From assembly GCA_021292165.1 (NCBI GenBank), contig CM037877.1:27168197-27232196 (forward strand): 64,000 bases of DNA, written 5' to 3'. Below, in pieces: positions 42,801 through 47,354 of the stretch. The position numbers and the translations under genes are program-made. The notes under the pieces are model-generated. The model was not told the origin of the DNA. It made no database searches and saw only the letters and a program-made list of their open reading frames with translations. Every line of letters starts with the position of its first letter. Positions within the stretch are counted from its first letter, which is position 1. This DNA comes from Shinisaurus crocodilurus (lineage: Eukaryota; Chordata; Lepidosauria; Squamata; Shinisauridae).

Positions 42801-45800
42801 GTTAGCTACAGTACATTAACATCTGGATGAAGGTGCAAAGTCATGGAAACAATACACAGGGGGCACAAATAATCTATTCCATATTTCTATGTGAAAAGAT
42901 CGATGCAAGAAATAATTAACTGTGTCAGGAAATTGTTTAATGGGGTTTGATGATAGGACCCCCCCCCCCCCAAGATACGGCTCAATACTACTCTTACAGA
43001 ACACATTCATTTCAGATTAGGTTAATGTAACAACATGCTTTCCCCCCTTACCTTAAGAATAGATTTATCTGTGTTTGCAGAAGCACTAGAGTCAGTTGCA
43101 GAACCAAAGGTGTAGGTTTTTTGACCTGCATAATTAAACAAAAGATTTGATAAAGTTGACAGTAAAAAAAAAATCTGGAGCTGCTTATCTCATATAAATA
43201 ACTAAAAGACTTGCAGCACAATCCTATGCATGCTTACTCGGCATTAAGTTCCACTGTGTACAATGGGGCTTACTTCCTGATAAGTATGCTTAGGTTTGCA
43301 GCCCAAAGCTCTAATAAAGCTTTCACTTACTTCTGTAAAAAAGAGGGGAAAGGTATTTGCCCCTTAAAAACTCCTGAATAGTATAGTTGGAGCCTCTGGA
43401 TTTTCAAGGTAACATGGAATATGATTTCTAGCCAAGAATCCAAGGAACATCATTATTCACTTTAGCAAAGATATTTCTAGCATTTGAGGCCGCAAAGAAA
43501 TGCATACATATGCTGGTCTTTCCAGCTAAAGATTTAAATAATCGAGAGATGCTTAGTCTCCGGTGGTCAGGGGTTAGGCCATCTTGAATAAGCAAAGCTC
43601 CCAATCCAGCCATATGGTACCAGCCTTCCTTTAGAGTTACTAATCTAGTCGTCGATCAAATAATAAAGTATGAAAACAAAAGCTCCAATCCTGTGTACAA
43701 ATATAGAAGAGTACAAAATATTTTGTTCTGTTATATACGTACGTAACTACTTTGGGAGCTCTCGTTAGGGCTGAAAAGCAGTACACAAATGTTTTTACAA
43801 ATAAAAATAAATAGCATAAATACACAAATTGAGTATTTTATTCCATTTGCAGGATCTGGGAAGCAACATAGCTCAGTGGAAAAGCACATGAAAAGCATGA
43901 GCAAGGTCTCTGGTTCTATTACTGGCATCTAACAGGATCTCAGGTATAGGGTTGGGTGAAATGTCTGTCTGACACCTTGGACTATTACTGCTAGACAGAA
44001 TAGGGGTGCACAAACTATTGCGCCCCCAACCAATGATTAAAAGGTACAAAACTGTAGATTTATAATCTGAAATCGGCCTGCTATGTCTCCTGACAATCTT
44101 AGTAGTCAGACCATCATTTGAGTCTTTTGAGATCTATTGTTATGCTTTGTTTTCTTATACTTTATTTTTAAAAGTACCATACTAAATTTATCAACACTCC
44201 AGATTCAAGATTTCCATGTAACAGAAGCTTCTAGAATGCAAGTTACTGATTTCTTTATGCAATATGATGTCAAGTAACTCTTTCTTCTGCAAAACAGTCA
44301 TCACTTAAAACAGGTTAACTTCCCCTTAACATTTAATCAAGTTATTGTACTCACTACATCAATATACACATGCAGCAAGATGTCACAAAATGAGGGAATG
44401 ATAACTATATTCCAGATTCATTATTTTAGAAAAGACCAATCTGTGTCTCTTTAGTACTCTGAGCATTAACTCCTTGCTGCTCCTATATAATGCGCTAAAT
44501 TTTCTCTTACGAGAGAACTCTTAGGAGTAAACCAGCTGTGATATTGATACCTTTTCAGCCTAAGTTATTCAGCTTCTATACATCCATTGAAGAGTACAAA
44601 GTCCTGTACAGTACCTAGGTTGCTTTCATTCCAATTTTACTGCTAGGTAATCAAAAAGGCAAAAGCCAACACCAAAACCCAGGAGAGCAGAGTTAAATTT
44701 AGTCTCTCACTCTATGCACAAACCCAGAGGTTAATTTTGGAAAAGAAGTGCCAGGGCTCAAGTCTTCCTAGAAATGACATCTCTAACCTGGAAACCCTGT
44801 GCCCAGTTCCACATGTATGTGAGCTTGTGGTCATTACTTAGCACAGAGGGGAATAATCAGAGGTACTATTTAAAATGTTCTGGGGGTACTTTTAGGTATT
44901 GTATTACATGTATATCCCATTCCAAAGAGCTCAAGGCAGCATACACCACTCCTCCTCTTAATATTCAAAACAGCCATGTGAGATAGATTAGGCCAAGAGA
45001 TAGCGGCTAGCCCAAGAACACCCACAGGGCTTCATGTGGGGATTTGAATCTGGGTCTCACCTGTCTGACACACTAATCAGTAAGCACTAAAACGAAGTGC
45101 CACATCAGTAGGTAGGTATGTAGGGTAGAGGTTTTATGGCACAGCAGCATCCTGGACATATTGCACTACTAGGTTATGTTCTAAGCAGCTGGCCCCAAGT
45201 TACTATTCAACAGATACATACATGTTTTCTTCTGTCAGCCCAGGGGCTGAAAAAAAGAGAACAATCAGCCAACTGTTTTCATAAAAATACGAAGCCAGCC
45301 AAATTAACATATTTACCCAGAAATGAAGCTAGGTTTACATGGTACAGATTAGGTGGCTGGGTTTGCTGCAGAGGATGCAGCTTTGTTTTCTGATAAAGTC
45401 CCTTGTGTCTACAAGAGCTGTAGGAGGAATTAAGGCCTGATTTATACAGGACACTGATATAAACTTTACCCATGTAAACCATCCACATATGCCTAATCAT
45501 GTTAAAGTTAGCACACCAGCAATCAGTGACACAAGAAGGTGCACTGCTGGGCATGCTAACATCAACACTTGAATGGGCTGACACACATAAGTGCATTTTA
45601 AAACATGAATGGACACACATATGGCAAGTTCTCACAGGTCAGTACTTTCCTACATAAATCAGGTCTAACCTTGAAGCCTGGAAGGCAATGACTGGAAGAG
45701 TTCCACCAGCTGGATTTCTGCCTTAAGGCTGCACTTGAAGGCAAAGTGTGCCACAAATACCATAAACAGGGAACCTGCCTGTCATGAAATAAATGCAACA

Positions 45801-46664
45801 TTTCTAGTTCTGGGGCACAACTCTAGCCTGGTCCATCATCCTGCTCAAACCTAGCACCTCCTCTCCATACTGAGGCCCTATATATACACATACCTGGGAG
45901 TCCGATTGAACTCAACAGGGCTTACTTCTGAGTAGACATGGAGTTGTATCTAATGGGTAGCATCCAATGTTAGTCTAACTTAAGTCCTATTCATTTCAAT
46001 GGGTCTACTCTATTATTATTAATTATATTATGAGTCATCTGATAGCTAAAGTTCCCAGGACAACATAATTAAAACACACTCACACACACACACACACACC
46101 AAAACCAATGATAAAACATATCAAAATAATTTTAACAATTGTAAAGGCAGCAGCAATAATTTAAAATAAATTTAAAACACAAAATATCCGAGCAGCTAAA
46201 ACTTAGAAAAGGCAGCACTAAACATATCATTAAAAAAATAACAGAAGCAGGAGATACGGTAAAAAGTTTTTTTAGAGCGTAATCCTATGCATGGTTAGAC
46301 AGGAAAAAAAATATCATACAATTCCCATCATGCTCCAGCCAGCCATGCTGGCTGGGTCATGCTGGGAGTTGTAGGACTTTTTTCCCTGTCTAAACATACT
46401 ATAGGACTGAGCCCTTAAGGTTTCTGTTAGGAGAGGAACTCCATGCCTGTCTCGGGGGATACCTTGCTTAAGGCGCGGGTCCCTGCCGGCGGCGCTAGGG
46501 CGGGACGTCGGGGGTCTCTTGCCGGCAGCTTCCCCGGCGGCTCCGGACTCGGCCGTAGCGGCGCCCACCACTTTGGCCCGGGCTGCGGCGACAGCTGCGG
46601 GATGGATAGTCCCTGCCCCCGCCGCGCCGCTACCGGCCTTGTGCTTTTTGTTCTTGCCGCCCAT
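6795..46664 (-). CDS. DHX29: DHX29, ATP-dependent RNA helicase (complete, 27 coding exons)
   Basis: DHX29 is a DExH-box helicase that binds the 40S subunit within the 43S pre-initiation complex and promotes scanning through structured 5' UTRs (known for mammals). The 27 exons listed separately join in phase to 4098 nt, giving 1365 residues plus stop; human is 1369. The product starts MGGKNKKHKAG and ends IKTENTI. In order: an Ala-rich basic N terminus; a charged helical region (~175-350); Walker A GETGSGKST at 594-602; motif Ia TQPRRISAVS in exon 11; DEVH at 701-704; SAT at 733-735; a second-RecA insert rich in Glu (exon 14) that is typical of DHX29; motif VI QRQGRAGR at 977-984; then HA2/winged-helix and OB-fold C-terminal regions. 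Every intron has GT-AG ends. No frameshift or premature stop was seen. It shares a bidirectional promoter with MTREX. The exact 5' UTR and poly(A) site are not resolved. Confidence 0.97.
7641..7778 (+). mobile_element. SINE 3' half with L2-like tail
   Basis: CTCACAGGGTTGTTGTGAGG, then GCCGCCTTGGGTTCCTTGC and a GGCGGGGTATAAATATAATA tail with (AAAT)n, as in the full SINE at 33680. The tRNA-derived head is missing. Confidence 0.8.
8731..8827 (-). CDS. DHX29: DHX29 exon 26 (residues 1316-1347)
   Basis: It encodes APVKIAVIFKQLRTLIESVL and KQKLENPKMSLE. It was placed by identity to the human C terminus and by the TTTTTACAG acceptor. Confidence 0.95.
9573..9704 (-). CDS. DHX29: DHX29 exon 25 (residues 1272-1315)
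   Basis: It encodes IRYAKVYLKETTLISPFPIL, then LFGGDIEVLHRERLL and DGWIHFQ, the OB-fold core. Both ends are in phase 0. Confidence 0.96.
9945..10500. mobile_element. GC-rich MITE-like element with AACCCACAGTGGC-type end
   Basis: A GC-rich block in intron 24. Its right end (CCACAGTGGCTTATCATGAC, then ATGCAAACC) resembles the ends of the fold-back elements at 19.5, 21.6, 28.4, 47.9 and 62.1 kb. Its middle (GAGGAGGGGCTGAGGC ... GCCAGGATAC; GGAGTTCCAGCTC) resembles the block at 41340-41770. No transposase is present. Confidence 0.5.
10864..11151 (-). CDS. DHX29: DHX29 exon 24 (residues 1176-1271)
   Basis: It encodes DVKQELIRVVRAAGFAAP, then LKAVLTAGLYDNVGKILYTK and AQGKAQVHPSSVNRDLQTYG, ending LLYQEK. 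It covers the start of the OB-fold. Confidence 0.96.
11849..11942 (-). CDS. DHX29: DHX29 exon 23 (residues 1144-1175)
   Basis: It encodes GWKKARHEGGYRAEITYCRR and NFLNRTSLLTLE. A short exon outside any long open frame; it was placed by phase and by strong identity to human. Confidence 0.95.
12733..12869 (-). CDS. DHX29: DHX29 exon 22 (residues 1099-1143)
   Basis: It encodes ATLAAVMTEKSPFTTPIGRK, then DEADLAKSSLALASSDHLTI and YKAYL, plus two bases of a Gly codon. Confidence 0.95.
12937..13022 (-). mobile_element. CR1 LINE 3' end fragment
   Basis: Repeated CATAGATTT, then ATCATAGAGTTGGAAGGAGC and GAGTCCAACCCCCTGC identify a CR1 3' stub in minus orientation. Confidence 0.85.
13145..13187. repeat. 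43-bp perfect direct repeat, copy 1
   Basis: The same 43 bases occur at 14580-14622. This copy is in DHX29 intron 21; the other is in intron 20, across exon 21. The flanks do not match. Confidence 0.9.
13627..13851 (-). CDS. DHX29: DHX29 exon 21 (residues 1024-1098)
   Basis: It encodes KCNLGSPEDFLSKALDPPQ, then LTPLGQHLASLPVNVKIGKM and ends FGAIFGCLDPV. This is the HA2 (ratchet) region. Confidence 0.96.
14128..14332 (-). mobile_element. tRNA-headed SINE
   Basis: On the minus strand it begins near a tRNA-like head (box B-like GGTTCAATCCCC, tRNA-like GCATGCAGAAGG) and ends with AGTATAAGGCAGCTTCCTAT. This is a SINE family common in squamates. Confidence 0.75.
14335..14440. repeat. fold-back element, GTAGTCCAA family
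   Basis: ACTACAACTC ... CCAGCAACCATGGCTGATGG ... ATGGAGGGCACCAGGTTGC. A diverged copy of the hairpin family that is better preserved at 23187-23325 and 37815-37943. Confidence 0.6.
14580..14622. repeat. 43-bp perfect direct repeat, copy 2
   Basis: Identical to 13145-13187 over 43 bases, 1.4 kb away in the next intron of DHX29. Confidence 0.9.
14833..14908 (-). CDS. DHX29: DHX29 exon 20 (residues 998-1023)
   Basis: It encodes RFESFLEYSVPEILRVPLEE and LCLHIM, the winged-helix start after RecA2. Confidence 0.95.
15344..15472 (-). CDS. DHX29: DHX29 exon 19 (residues 955-997), motif VI
   Basis: It encodes RYHESSQMSSLEETFVSKAS, then ALQRQGRAGRVRDGFCFRMY. The arginine-finger motif QRQGRAGR (977-984) is complete. 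Confidence 0.96.
16882..16970 (-). CDS. DHX29: DHX29 exon 18 (residues 926-954), motif V
   Basis: It encodes IVLATNIAETGITIPDVVFV and IDTGRTKEN. Motif V (ATNIAETGITI) is intact. Confidence 0.96.
17278..17355. repeat. one arm of the AATGGGTCTACTCTAAG palindrome family
   Basis: TTCAATGGGTCTAACTCTAAG followed by ATGACTAAGCCTGTATCCAA matches one arm of the full palindrome at 57292-57436. It directly abuts the L2 fragment that follows. Confidence 0.7.
17356..18181 (+). mobile_element. 5'-truncated L2-type LINE
   Basis: The sequence encodes the C-terminal end of an L2 ORF2: LNGVHLPLKDQ-like start, then VHALVSSRLDYCNALYVGL, LQLVQNAAARLVKGS, LHWLPVACRAEFKVLVLTFK and WNSLPSDLRHAPS, ending KTWLFRWEYG. 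A frame slip lies just upstream of 17558, after which the frame stays open to 18049. It ends in a 3' UTR with CCAGAGTGGCTGG and an (AAAT)n tail. It lies in DHX29 intron 17, antisense to the gene. Confidence 0.92.
19185..19312. repeat. fold-back element, GTAGTCCAA family
   Basis: GGCAACCTGTGGCCCTCCAG at the left and its diverged reverse complement (CTGGAGGCTGCAGGTTGCC) at the right. The hairpin stem is about 55 bp. Confidence 0.7.
19535..20059. mobile_element. MITE with 18-bp perfect TIRs, interrupted by a SINE
   Basis: The left end at 19535-19552 (CCGGTTTGCATGATCAAA) is the exact reverse complement of 20042-20059. An inner palindrome (AAGCCACAGTGGCTTGTTTT ... AAAATAAGCCACCATGGC) follows. The right part is split by the SINE at 19807-20034. 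No coding capacity. Confidence 0.85.
19807..20034 (-). mobile_element. tRNA-derived SINE nested in the MITE
   Basis: On the minus strand: AGTGTGGTGTAGTGGTTAGA (box A-like), GGTTCTAGTCCCC (box B-like), GTTGTTGTGAGGAT, GCGGGGTATAAATATAATAA and an (AAAT)n tail. It is flanked by the 10-bp direct repeat TGGCTTATTT at 19797-19806 and 20035-20044, the target-site duplication. Confidence 0.93.
20108..20192 (-). CDS. DHX29: DHX29 exon 17 (residues 897-925)
   Basis: It encodes RHQLIALHSVLSTQDQAAAF and TLPPLGVRK, matching the human LHSILSTQDQAAAFTLPPPGVRK. Confidence 0.95.
20470..20552 (-). mobile_element. L2-type 3' end fragment
   Basis: On the minus strand TGTAAACCGCCCAGAGAGCT, then CTATTGGGTGGTATAAAAAT and an (AAAT)n tail, the usual end of sauropsid L2 LINEs. 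Confidence 0.75.
21048..21168 (-). CDS. DHX29: DHX29 exon 16 (residues 857-896)
   Basis: It encodes DRTPQFKNVEGAVLIFLPGL, then AHIQQLYDLISTDRRF. It includes the FLPG loop of motif IV. Confidence 0.95.
21270..21450. repeat. inverted repeat (~180 bp)
   Basis: The left arm contains GCAACATAACTAGTGCTTGC and CAACTGTGCCC; the right arm contains GCAAGTGCTAGTTATGTTG and GGGCACAGTTGG. A fold-back in DHX29 intron 15, about 100 bp beyond exon 16. Confidence 0.8.
21551..21930. mobile_element. 380-bp near-perfect palindrome (fold-back MITE)
   Basis: The two ~185-bp arms are reverse complements with modest divergence, centred near 21740 (GGGTTGTTTAATGTTTAGCC, then CTAAACAACCC). Both arms contain CCACCACTTCCACTTTTACT and both ends carry TTTGCACRTAA. 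It belongs to the same loose family as the 19.5- and 62.1-kb elements. Confidence 0.88.
22070..22214 (-). CDS. DHX29: DHX29 exon 15 (residues 809-856)
   Basis: It encodes EYVPVQATQSLDLGPYYQKY, then MNPHKINFDLILELLAFL. The first part belongs to the insert and the rest returns to RecA2. Confidence 0.95.
22729..23165 (+). mobile_element. tRNA-derived SINE, split by a MITE
   Basis: The head (TAGAACAGTGGATAGAAC) and body (GGATTCAAATCCC, AAGCTCACTGGGTGACCTTG, CCTCACAGGATCATTG) are those of the tRNA-SINE family at 33680. The box B region is broken by the 210-bp element at 22783-22992. Confidence 0.82.
22783..22992. mobile_element. 210-bp MITE nested in the SINE
   Basis: The TIRs are GGCAGTATTCAGTGTG at the left and CACACTGGATACTGCC at the right (16 bp, one mismatch). 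Five bases, CCTGG, are duplicated at 22778-22782 and 22993-22997. Removing the insert restores an ordinary SINE box B. Confidence 0.88.
23187..23325. repeat. fold-back hairpin, GTAGTCCAA family
   Basis: Left arm CCCTCTAGATGTGTTGGACT, right arm GTAGTCCAACACATTTAGAG; about 65-bp arms around CCAGCTAGCCATGCTGACTAG. A well-preserved hairpin. Confidence 0.85.
23529..23669 (-). CDS. DHX29: DHX29 exon 14 (residues 762-808)
   Basis: It encodes VFHVEDVIEETGFVLEKDSE and the acidic FLEEEEEITINVTNK. This belongs to the DHX29-specific insert in the second RecA domain. Confidence 0.95.
24370..24660 (+). mobile_element. L2-type LINE 3' end
   Basis: A remnant reads LQTFLFRKAS, like the C terminus of an L2/CR1 ORF2 (KTxLFRRxF). 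An AT-rich 3' UTR and GGTATAAAATATTAGAATAA tail follow. An old copy. Confidence 0.6.
25150..25326 (-). CDS. DHX29: DHX29 exon 13 (residues 703-761)
   Basis: It starts VHERSVQSDFLLIIL (second half of motif II), carries motif III in LILMSATVDS (SAT 733-735) and ends GRSYPVE. Confidence 0.96.
25439..25582 (-). CDS. DHX29: DHX29 exon 12 (residues 655-702)
   Basis: It encodes NSLCGYQIRMESRTGEATRL, then LYCTTGVLLRKLQED, ending SHVIVDE. The DEVH box is split: DE is the end of this exon and VH the start of the next. The donor is the less common GTTAGC. Confidence 0.96.
26663..27265 (-). CDS. DHX29: DHX29 exon 11 (residues 454-654), Walker A
   Basis: This is the largest exon (603 nt). It starts SVHQLLPPTYR, runs through a Gln-rich stretch KQQQTQQQ and an acidic linker, then the start of RecA1 with Walker A GETGSGKST (594-602), VPHFLLEDLL and motif Ia CTQPRRISAVSLA. 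It ends CESGPGGR. An antisense open frame at 26745-27257 is only its shadow. Confidence 0.97.
27355..27428. repeat. TTTACTCAGAAGTAA palindrome family
   Basis: ATTTACTCAGAAGTAAATAC, then GTGTTCAATGGTGCTTGCTC. One of several diverged copies of the fold-back family seen at 43.2 and 57.0 kb. Confidence 0.65.
27896..27922 (-). mobile_element. CR1 terminal remnant
   Basis: CATAGATTCATAGATCATAG matches only the extreme CR1 3' end; the body is not recognisable. Confidence 0.45.
28376..29840. mobile_element. large GC-rich fold-back element (extent uncertain)
   Basis: The left end has ACAACCCACCGTGGCTTATA facing GTCACGGTGGGTTGTCATGT and GTTGTCGTGTCATCCGAAC, the end style of the other AACCCAC elements. 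A G+C-rich body follows, with C runs and no open frame that I recognise. I could not find the right terminus; 29840 is where the base composition returns to normal. Confidence 0.45.
30001..31987 (-). mobile_element. L2-type LINE, 5'-truncated, with long ORF2 remnant
   Basis: Minus-strand reading gives an L2 ORF2 fragment. A 492-codon open frame at 30430-31908 carries reverse-transcriptase motifs: LNNFHPVSNLPFLGKVIERV, QSGFRSGHGTETALVTLVDD, GVPQGSIFSPMLFN and the catalytic QYADDTQLY (codons 303-311). A frameshift near 30500 moves the end to a second frame (30152-30493) that finishes WNSLPSDLRHAPS ... TWLFRREYGVG. A 3' UTR and (AAAT)n tail follow. Motif A is deleted in frame near 31219 (see findings), so this copy cannot encode an active enzyme. 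It lies in DHX29 intron 10, same strand as the gene. Confidence 0.95.
32801..32924 (-). CDS. DHX29: DHX29 exon 10 (residues 412-453)
   Basis: It encodes RVRVTKSADDTMAVCPTILT, then EDSMQAQHLAATLALYHLTK and GQ, as in the human dsRBD-like fold. It is followed by a 5.5-kb intron that holds an L2 LINE. Confidence 0.94.
33412..33464. repeat. (TATC)n microsatellite
   Basis: Interrupted TATC/TACTTATC units. Confidence 0.8.
33680..33929 (+). mobile_element. full-length tRNA-derived SINE with L2-like tail
   Basis: GCCAGTGTGGCGTAGTGGTT (box A-like), GGTTCTAGTCCCCGC (box B-like), CACTGGGTGACTTTGGGCC, CTCACAGGGTTGTTGTGAGG, GCCGCCTTGGGTTCCTTGC and GGCGGGGTATAAATATAATA with an (AAAT)n tail. The best-preserved SINE in the window and a useful family reference. 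Confidence 0.93.
34540..34705 (-). CDS. DHX29: DHX29 exon 9 (residues 357-411)
   Basis: It encodes VKKREPQDVRNFDYTARSWT, then GKSPKQFLIDW and FEKVPAGRYWKC. This is a conserved dsRBD-like region. It ends two bases into an Arg codon. Confidence 0.95.
35129..35287 (-). CDS. DHX29: DHX29 exon 8 (residues 304-356)
   Basis: It encodes EMAVLEEHPVFNPAIKVTNQ, matching human ETLEDHPVFNPAMKISHQ, then a Lys/Pro-rich linker ending PPEEQK. Confidence 0.93.
35540..35615 (+). mobile_element. L2-type 3' end fragment
   Basis: AACTGCCCAGAGAACTTACT, then TATTGGGCAGTATAAAAATG and an A-rich tail. Confidence 0.65.
36016..36112. repeat. fold-back hairpin, GTTTAGACAG family
   Basis: Left arm TGTTTAGACAGAAAAAAGTC; right arm GCTTTTTTCTGTCTAAACAC; the loop holds CTCAGCATGGCTTGCTGGG. 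The same family as 46277-46414. Confidence 0.85.
36291..36417 (-). CDS. DHX29: DHX29 exon 7 (residues 262-303)
   Basis: It encodes NERYLHLAGKLVETKEQASS and a Lys/Gln-rich helix ending KIRRIQQ. This is part of the charged coiled region ahead of the helicase core. Confidence 0.92.
37098..37176. repeat. one arm of the AATGGGTCTACTCTAAG palindrome family
   Basis: ATTTCAATGGGTCTACTCTA, then AGTAGGACTAACATTG. A single arm. Confidence 0.7.
37751..38050 (-). mobile_element. tRNA-headed SINE split by a fold-back element
   Basis: AGCTGCCTTATACTGGGTCA, then (after the insert) ACTGACTGGCAGTGGCTCTC and CTGCATGCAAAG. The same family as 14128-14332, which carries no insert at the matching point. Confidence 0.85.
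37812..37944. repeat. fold-back hairpin nested in the SINE
   Basis: Left arm GTGGTACCCTCCAGATATG; right arm CTATCTGGAGGGCACCATG; centre CCATTGGTCATGCTGGCTGG. It interrupts the SINE between ATTGTCT and TCTATACTG, so 3-4 bases (TCT or GTCT) appear duplicated. Confidence 0.85.
38676..38798 (-). CDS. DHX29: DHX29 exon 6 (residues 221-261)
   Basis: It encodes VNTGKQKDISMKEWILQYAE and ends EEEKFDP. The acceptor (ATATCCAAAG) has a poor pyrimidine tract, but phase and the neighbouring exons require it. Confidence 0.9.
39228..39282. repeat. AATCCTATGCATG palindrome family, one arm
   Basis: GCAATCCTATGCATGTTTAC, then TTAGAAGTAAAGTCCCATTG. A half copy. Confidence 0.65.
39691..39830 (-). CDS. DHX29: DHX29 exon 5 (residues 174-220)
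   Basis: It encodes DALPEGFSQQFGEEQQKTRP and ends KKKEDDCEQK. The start is well conserved; the charged second half has diverged. Confidence 0.93.
40702..40831 (-). CDS. DHX29: DHX29 exon 4 (residues 131-173)
   Basis: It encodes DVYIALQGFSFKTEDIEEAM and ends YGGDLHSALDWLCLNLSD. This is the N-terminal helical (UBA-like) segment of DHX29. Confidence 0.94.
41140..41840. mobile_element. GC-rich repeat block with a G19 run
   Basis: Its middle (GGAGGAGGGAAGGAGGC, GCCATCAGGATACC, CCAAGGTCGGAGCTCC) resembles 9945-10320. Outer sequences CTTAACCATCGTTAAGG and ATCATGGTTAAGG suggest inverted ends. A 141-codon open frame at 41316-41741 matches no protein that I recognise and is likely chance in GC-rich DNA. 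Confidence 0.45.
41655..41673 (+). repeat. 19-base G homopolymer
   Basis: An uninterrupted G run, prone to length error in sequencing. Confidence 0.85.
42640..42753 (-). CDS. DHX29: DHX29 exon 3 (residues 93-130)
   Basis: It encodes VVINNNLEKRIIGIINEHKK and ends RRLTAKKLQ, as in human. Both ends are in phase 0. Confidence 0.94.
42959..42971. repeat. C homopolymer
   Basis: An uninterrupted run of about 12-13 C, about 80 bp from DHX29 exon 2. Confidence 0.8.
43052..43125 (-). CDS. DHX29: DHX29 exon 2 (residues 68-92)
   Basis: It encodes GQKTYTFGSATDSSASANTD and KSILK, matching the human KIYSFNSTNDSSG...DKSILK region. The acceptor is TTATGCAG and the donor GTAAGG. Confidence 0.93.
43215..43304. 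repeat. AATCCTATGCATG fold-back element
   Basis: CAATCCTATGCATGCTTACT, then AATGGGGCTTACTTCCTGAT and AAGTATGCTTAGGTTTGCAG. Both arms are present; a ~90-bp palindrome. Confidence 0.8.
43869..43985 (+). mobile_element. degenerate tRNA-headed SINE
   Basis: AGCAACATAGCTCAGTGG (box A-like), GCATGAGCAAGGTCTCTGG and GGTTCTATTACTGGC (box B-like). This is a SINE head, not a tRNA gene: there is no cloverleaf. Confidence 0.55.
44885..45102 (-). mobile_element. old tRNA-derived SINE
   Basis: On the minus strand the head reads GTGTGTCAGACAGGTGAGAC, then CCCAGATTCAAATCCCCAC, and the body ends GCTGCCTTGAGCTCTTTGG. Diverged from the family at 33680. Confidence 0.65.
45885..46016. repeat. partial copies of two palindrome families
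   Basis: CAACAGGGCTTACTTCTGAG at ~45915 and TTCAATGGGTCTACTCTATT at ~45995 are single arms of the families whose full palindromes lie at 56972-57045 and 57292-57436. Confidence 0.6.
46076..46102. repeat. (CA)n microsatellite
   Basis: About 12 CA units with one interruption. Confidence 0.9.
46277..46414. repeat. 138-bp fold-back next to DHX29 exon 1
   Basis: Left arm AATCCTATGCATGGTTAGAC; right arm GTCTAAACATACTATAGGAC; centre CAGCCAGCCATGCTGGCTGG. It ends 46 bp from the exon 1 donor inside DHX29 intron 1. Confidence 0.88.
46463..46664 (-). CDS. DHX29: DHX29 exon 1 (residues 1-67)
   Basis: It holds the start codon at 46662-46664. It encodes a basic leader GGKNKKHK, then an Ala/Gly-rich stretch, ending RDPRLKQ plus one base before a GTATCC donor. 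The Ala-rich part is diverged from human in length and order, while both ends are conserved. Confidence 0.95.
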
Positions 46665-47220
46665 GACACCAACACGCTCCGCTCTAGAAGCCGGACCAAG
46701 ACTTCACGCCGGCTCTGCTTACATCCGGGCACGACCAGCGGCGCACAGTGACTGCCTTTCTGATTGGGCCCCATCGCGTCCAATGACAGGCAAGACCTAC
46801 TTCCCACAGCCACTTCCGCCCATAGTGGCAACCGTGCACGCTCCACTTCCTGTAGTTTTCTAGACGAATTTCCGGTCGCTTTCTTTCTCTTCCTTCCCCC
46901 GTCATAAAAAAAAAGATTTCTTTCACTCTCTCTCTGTGATCACCGAGATATTAAAAAATGAAGAGAGGACTATCTGATTGTCAGGTCATTTTCCGAAGAG
47001 AAATTGATGTCCTTTACAATTTAGGTCTTATTTCGTGCGAAACATTAAGAAATAAAGTTCTATTGAAACAGGAAATTCAATTTGTGTGTCCCTTTATTTT
47101 TCTTCTCTCTATGGGCCAATAGTGGCTGTGAAGGTTTACAGGAAGTTCGGCCTGTGTGCCGCTCTATCCCTCTTTTATTCTATCATCGGCGCGCGCTACT
47201 CGCGCGAACTTGCGGCGAAG
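46665..47220. promoter_or_regulatory. bidirectional DHX29/MTREX promoter
   Basis: The two start codons face away from each other across 556 bp that are CpG-rich on both sides. I see no TATA box. Visible sites are CCAAT boxes at 46763-46767 (inverted), 46780-46784 and 47116-47120; ETS-type sites CACTTCCGCC (~46811), CACTTCCTGT (46844-46853), TTTCCGGT (~46869) and ACAGGAAGT (47138-47146); and a GC/CG-rich CGGCGCGCGC stretch (~47187). The head-to-head arrangement is the same in mammals. Transcription start sites are not determined. Confidence 0.88.
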
Positions 47221-47227
47221 ATGGCGG
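47218..47227 (+). promoter_or_regulatory. YY1-type site over the MTREX start codon
   Basis: AAGATGGCGG fits the YY1 consensus and contains the MTREX ATG itself, a common arrangement in housekeeping promoters. Confidence 0.65.
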
Positions 47228-47354
47228 ACGCCTTTGGAGACGAGCTCTTCAGCGTGTTCGAAGAAGATCCCGCCGCCGCCGCCGCCGCCTCCTCCGGCTC
47301 CCGAAAAAAGAAGGGATCCGCTGAGGCCGCCACTGCTGCTGTGGGCAAGGCTGG
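47221..47354 (+). CDS. MTREX: MTREX exon 1 (residues 1-44)
   Basis: It begins [17 protein letters not shown], then a six-Ala run coded only by GCC (47272-47289), Ser/Lys-rich sequence and [12 protein letters not shown]. The donor is GTGAGG. Only the first ~14 residues are conserved with human. Confidence 0.95.

Larger units (their letters stand above)
6851..46462 (-). other. DHX29: DHX29 introns: repeat-poor stretches
   Basis: Beyond the repeats listed separately I see no other structure in these intronic stretches longer than 300 bp: 6851-7600, 7780-8730, 8828-9572, 11152-11848, 11943-12732, 14909-15343, 15473-16881, 18181-19030, 23670-24360, 25583-26662, 31990-32800, 33931-34539, 34706-35128, 36418-37090, 38051-38675, 39831-40701, 41840-42639, 44000-44880 and 45120-45880. 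The sequence is AT-rich with scattered short open frames that lack support. Confidence 0.5.

Noticed and set aside
43869..43930. Possible tRNA gene (GCTCAGTGG and GGTTCTATTA)
   Set aside because: Box A/B-like words belong to a SINE head; no cloverleaf or acceptor stem. The same holds for the SINE heads at 14.3, 20.0, 22.7 and 33.7 kb.
46427..46863. Several long open frames on both strands around DHX29 exon 1
   Set aside because: GC-rich sequence gives few stops; only the frame starting at 46664 on the minus strand matches DHX29.
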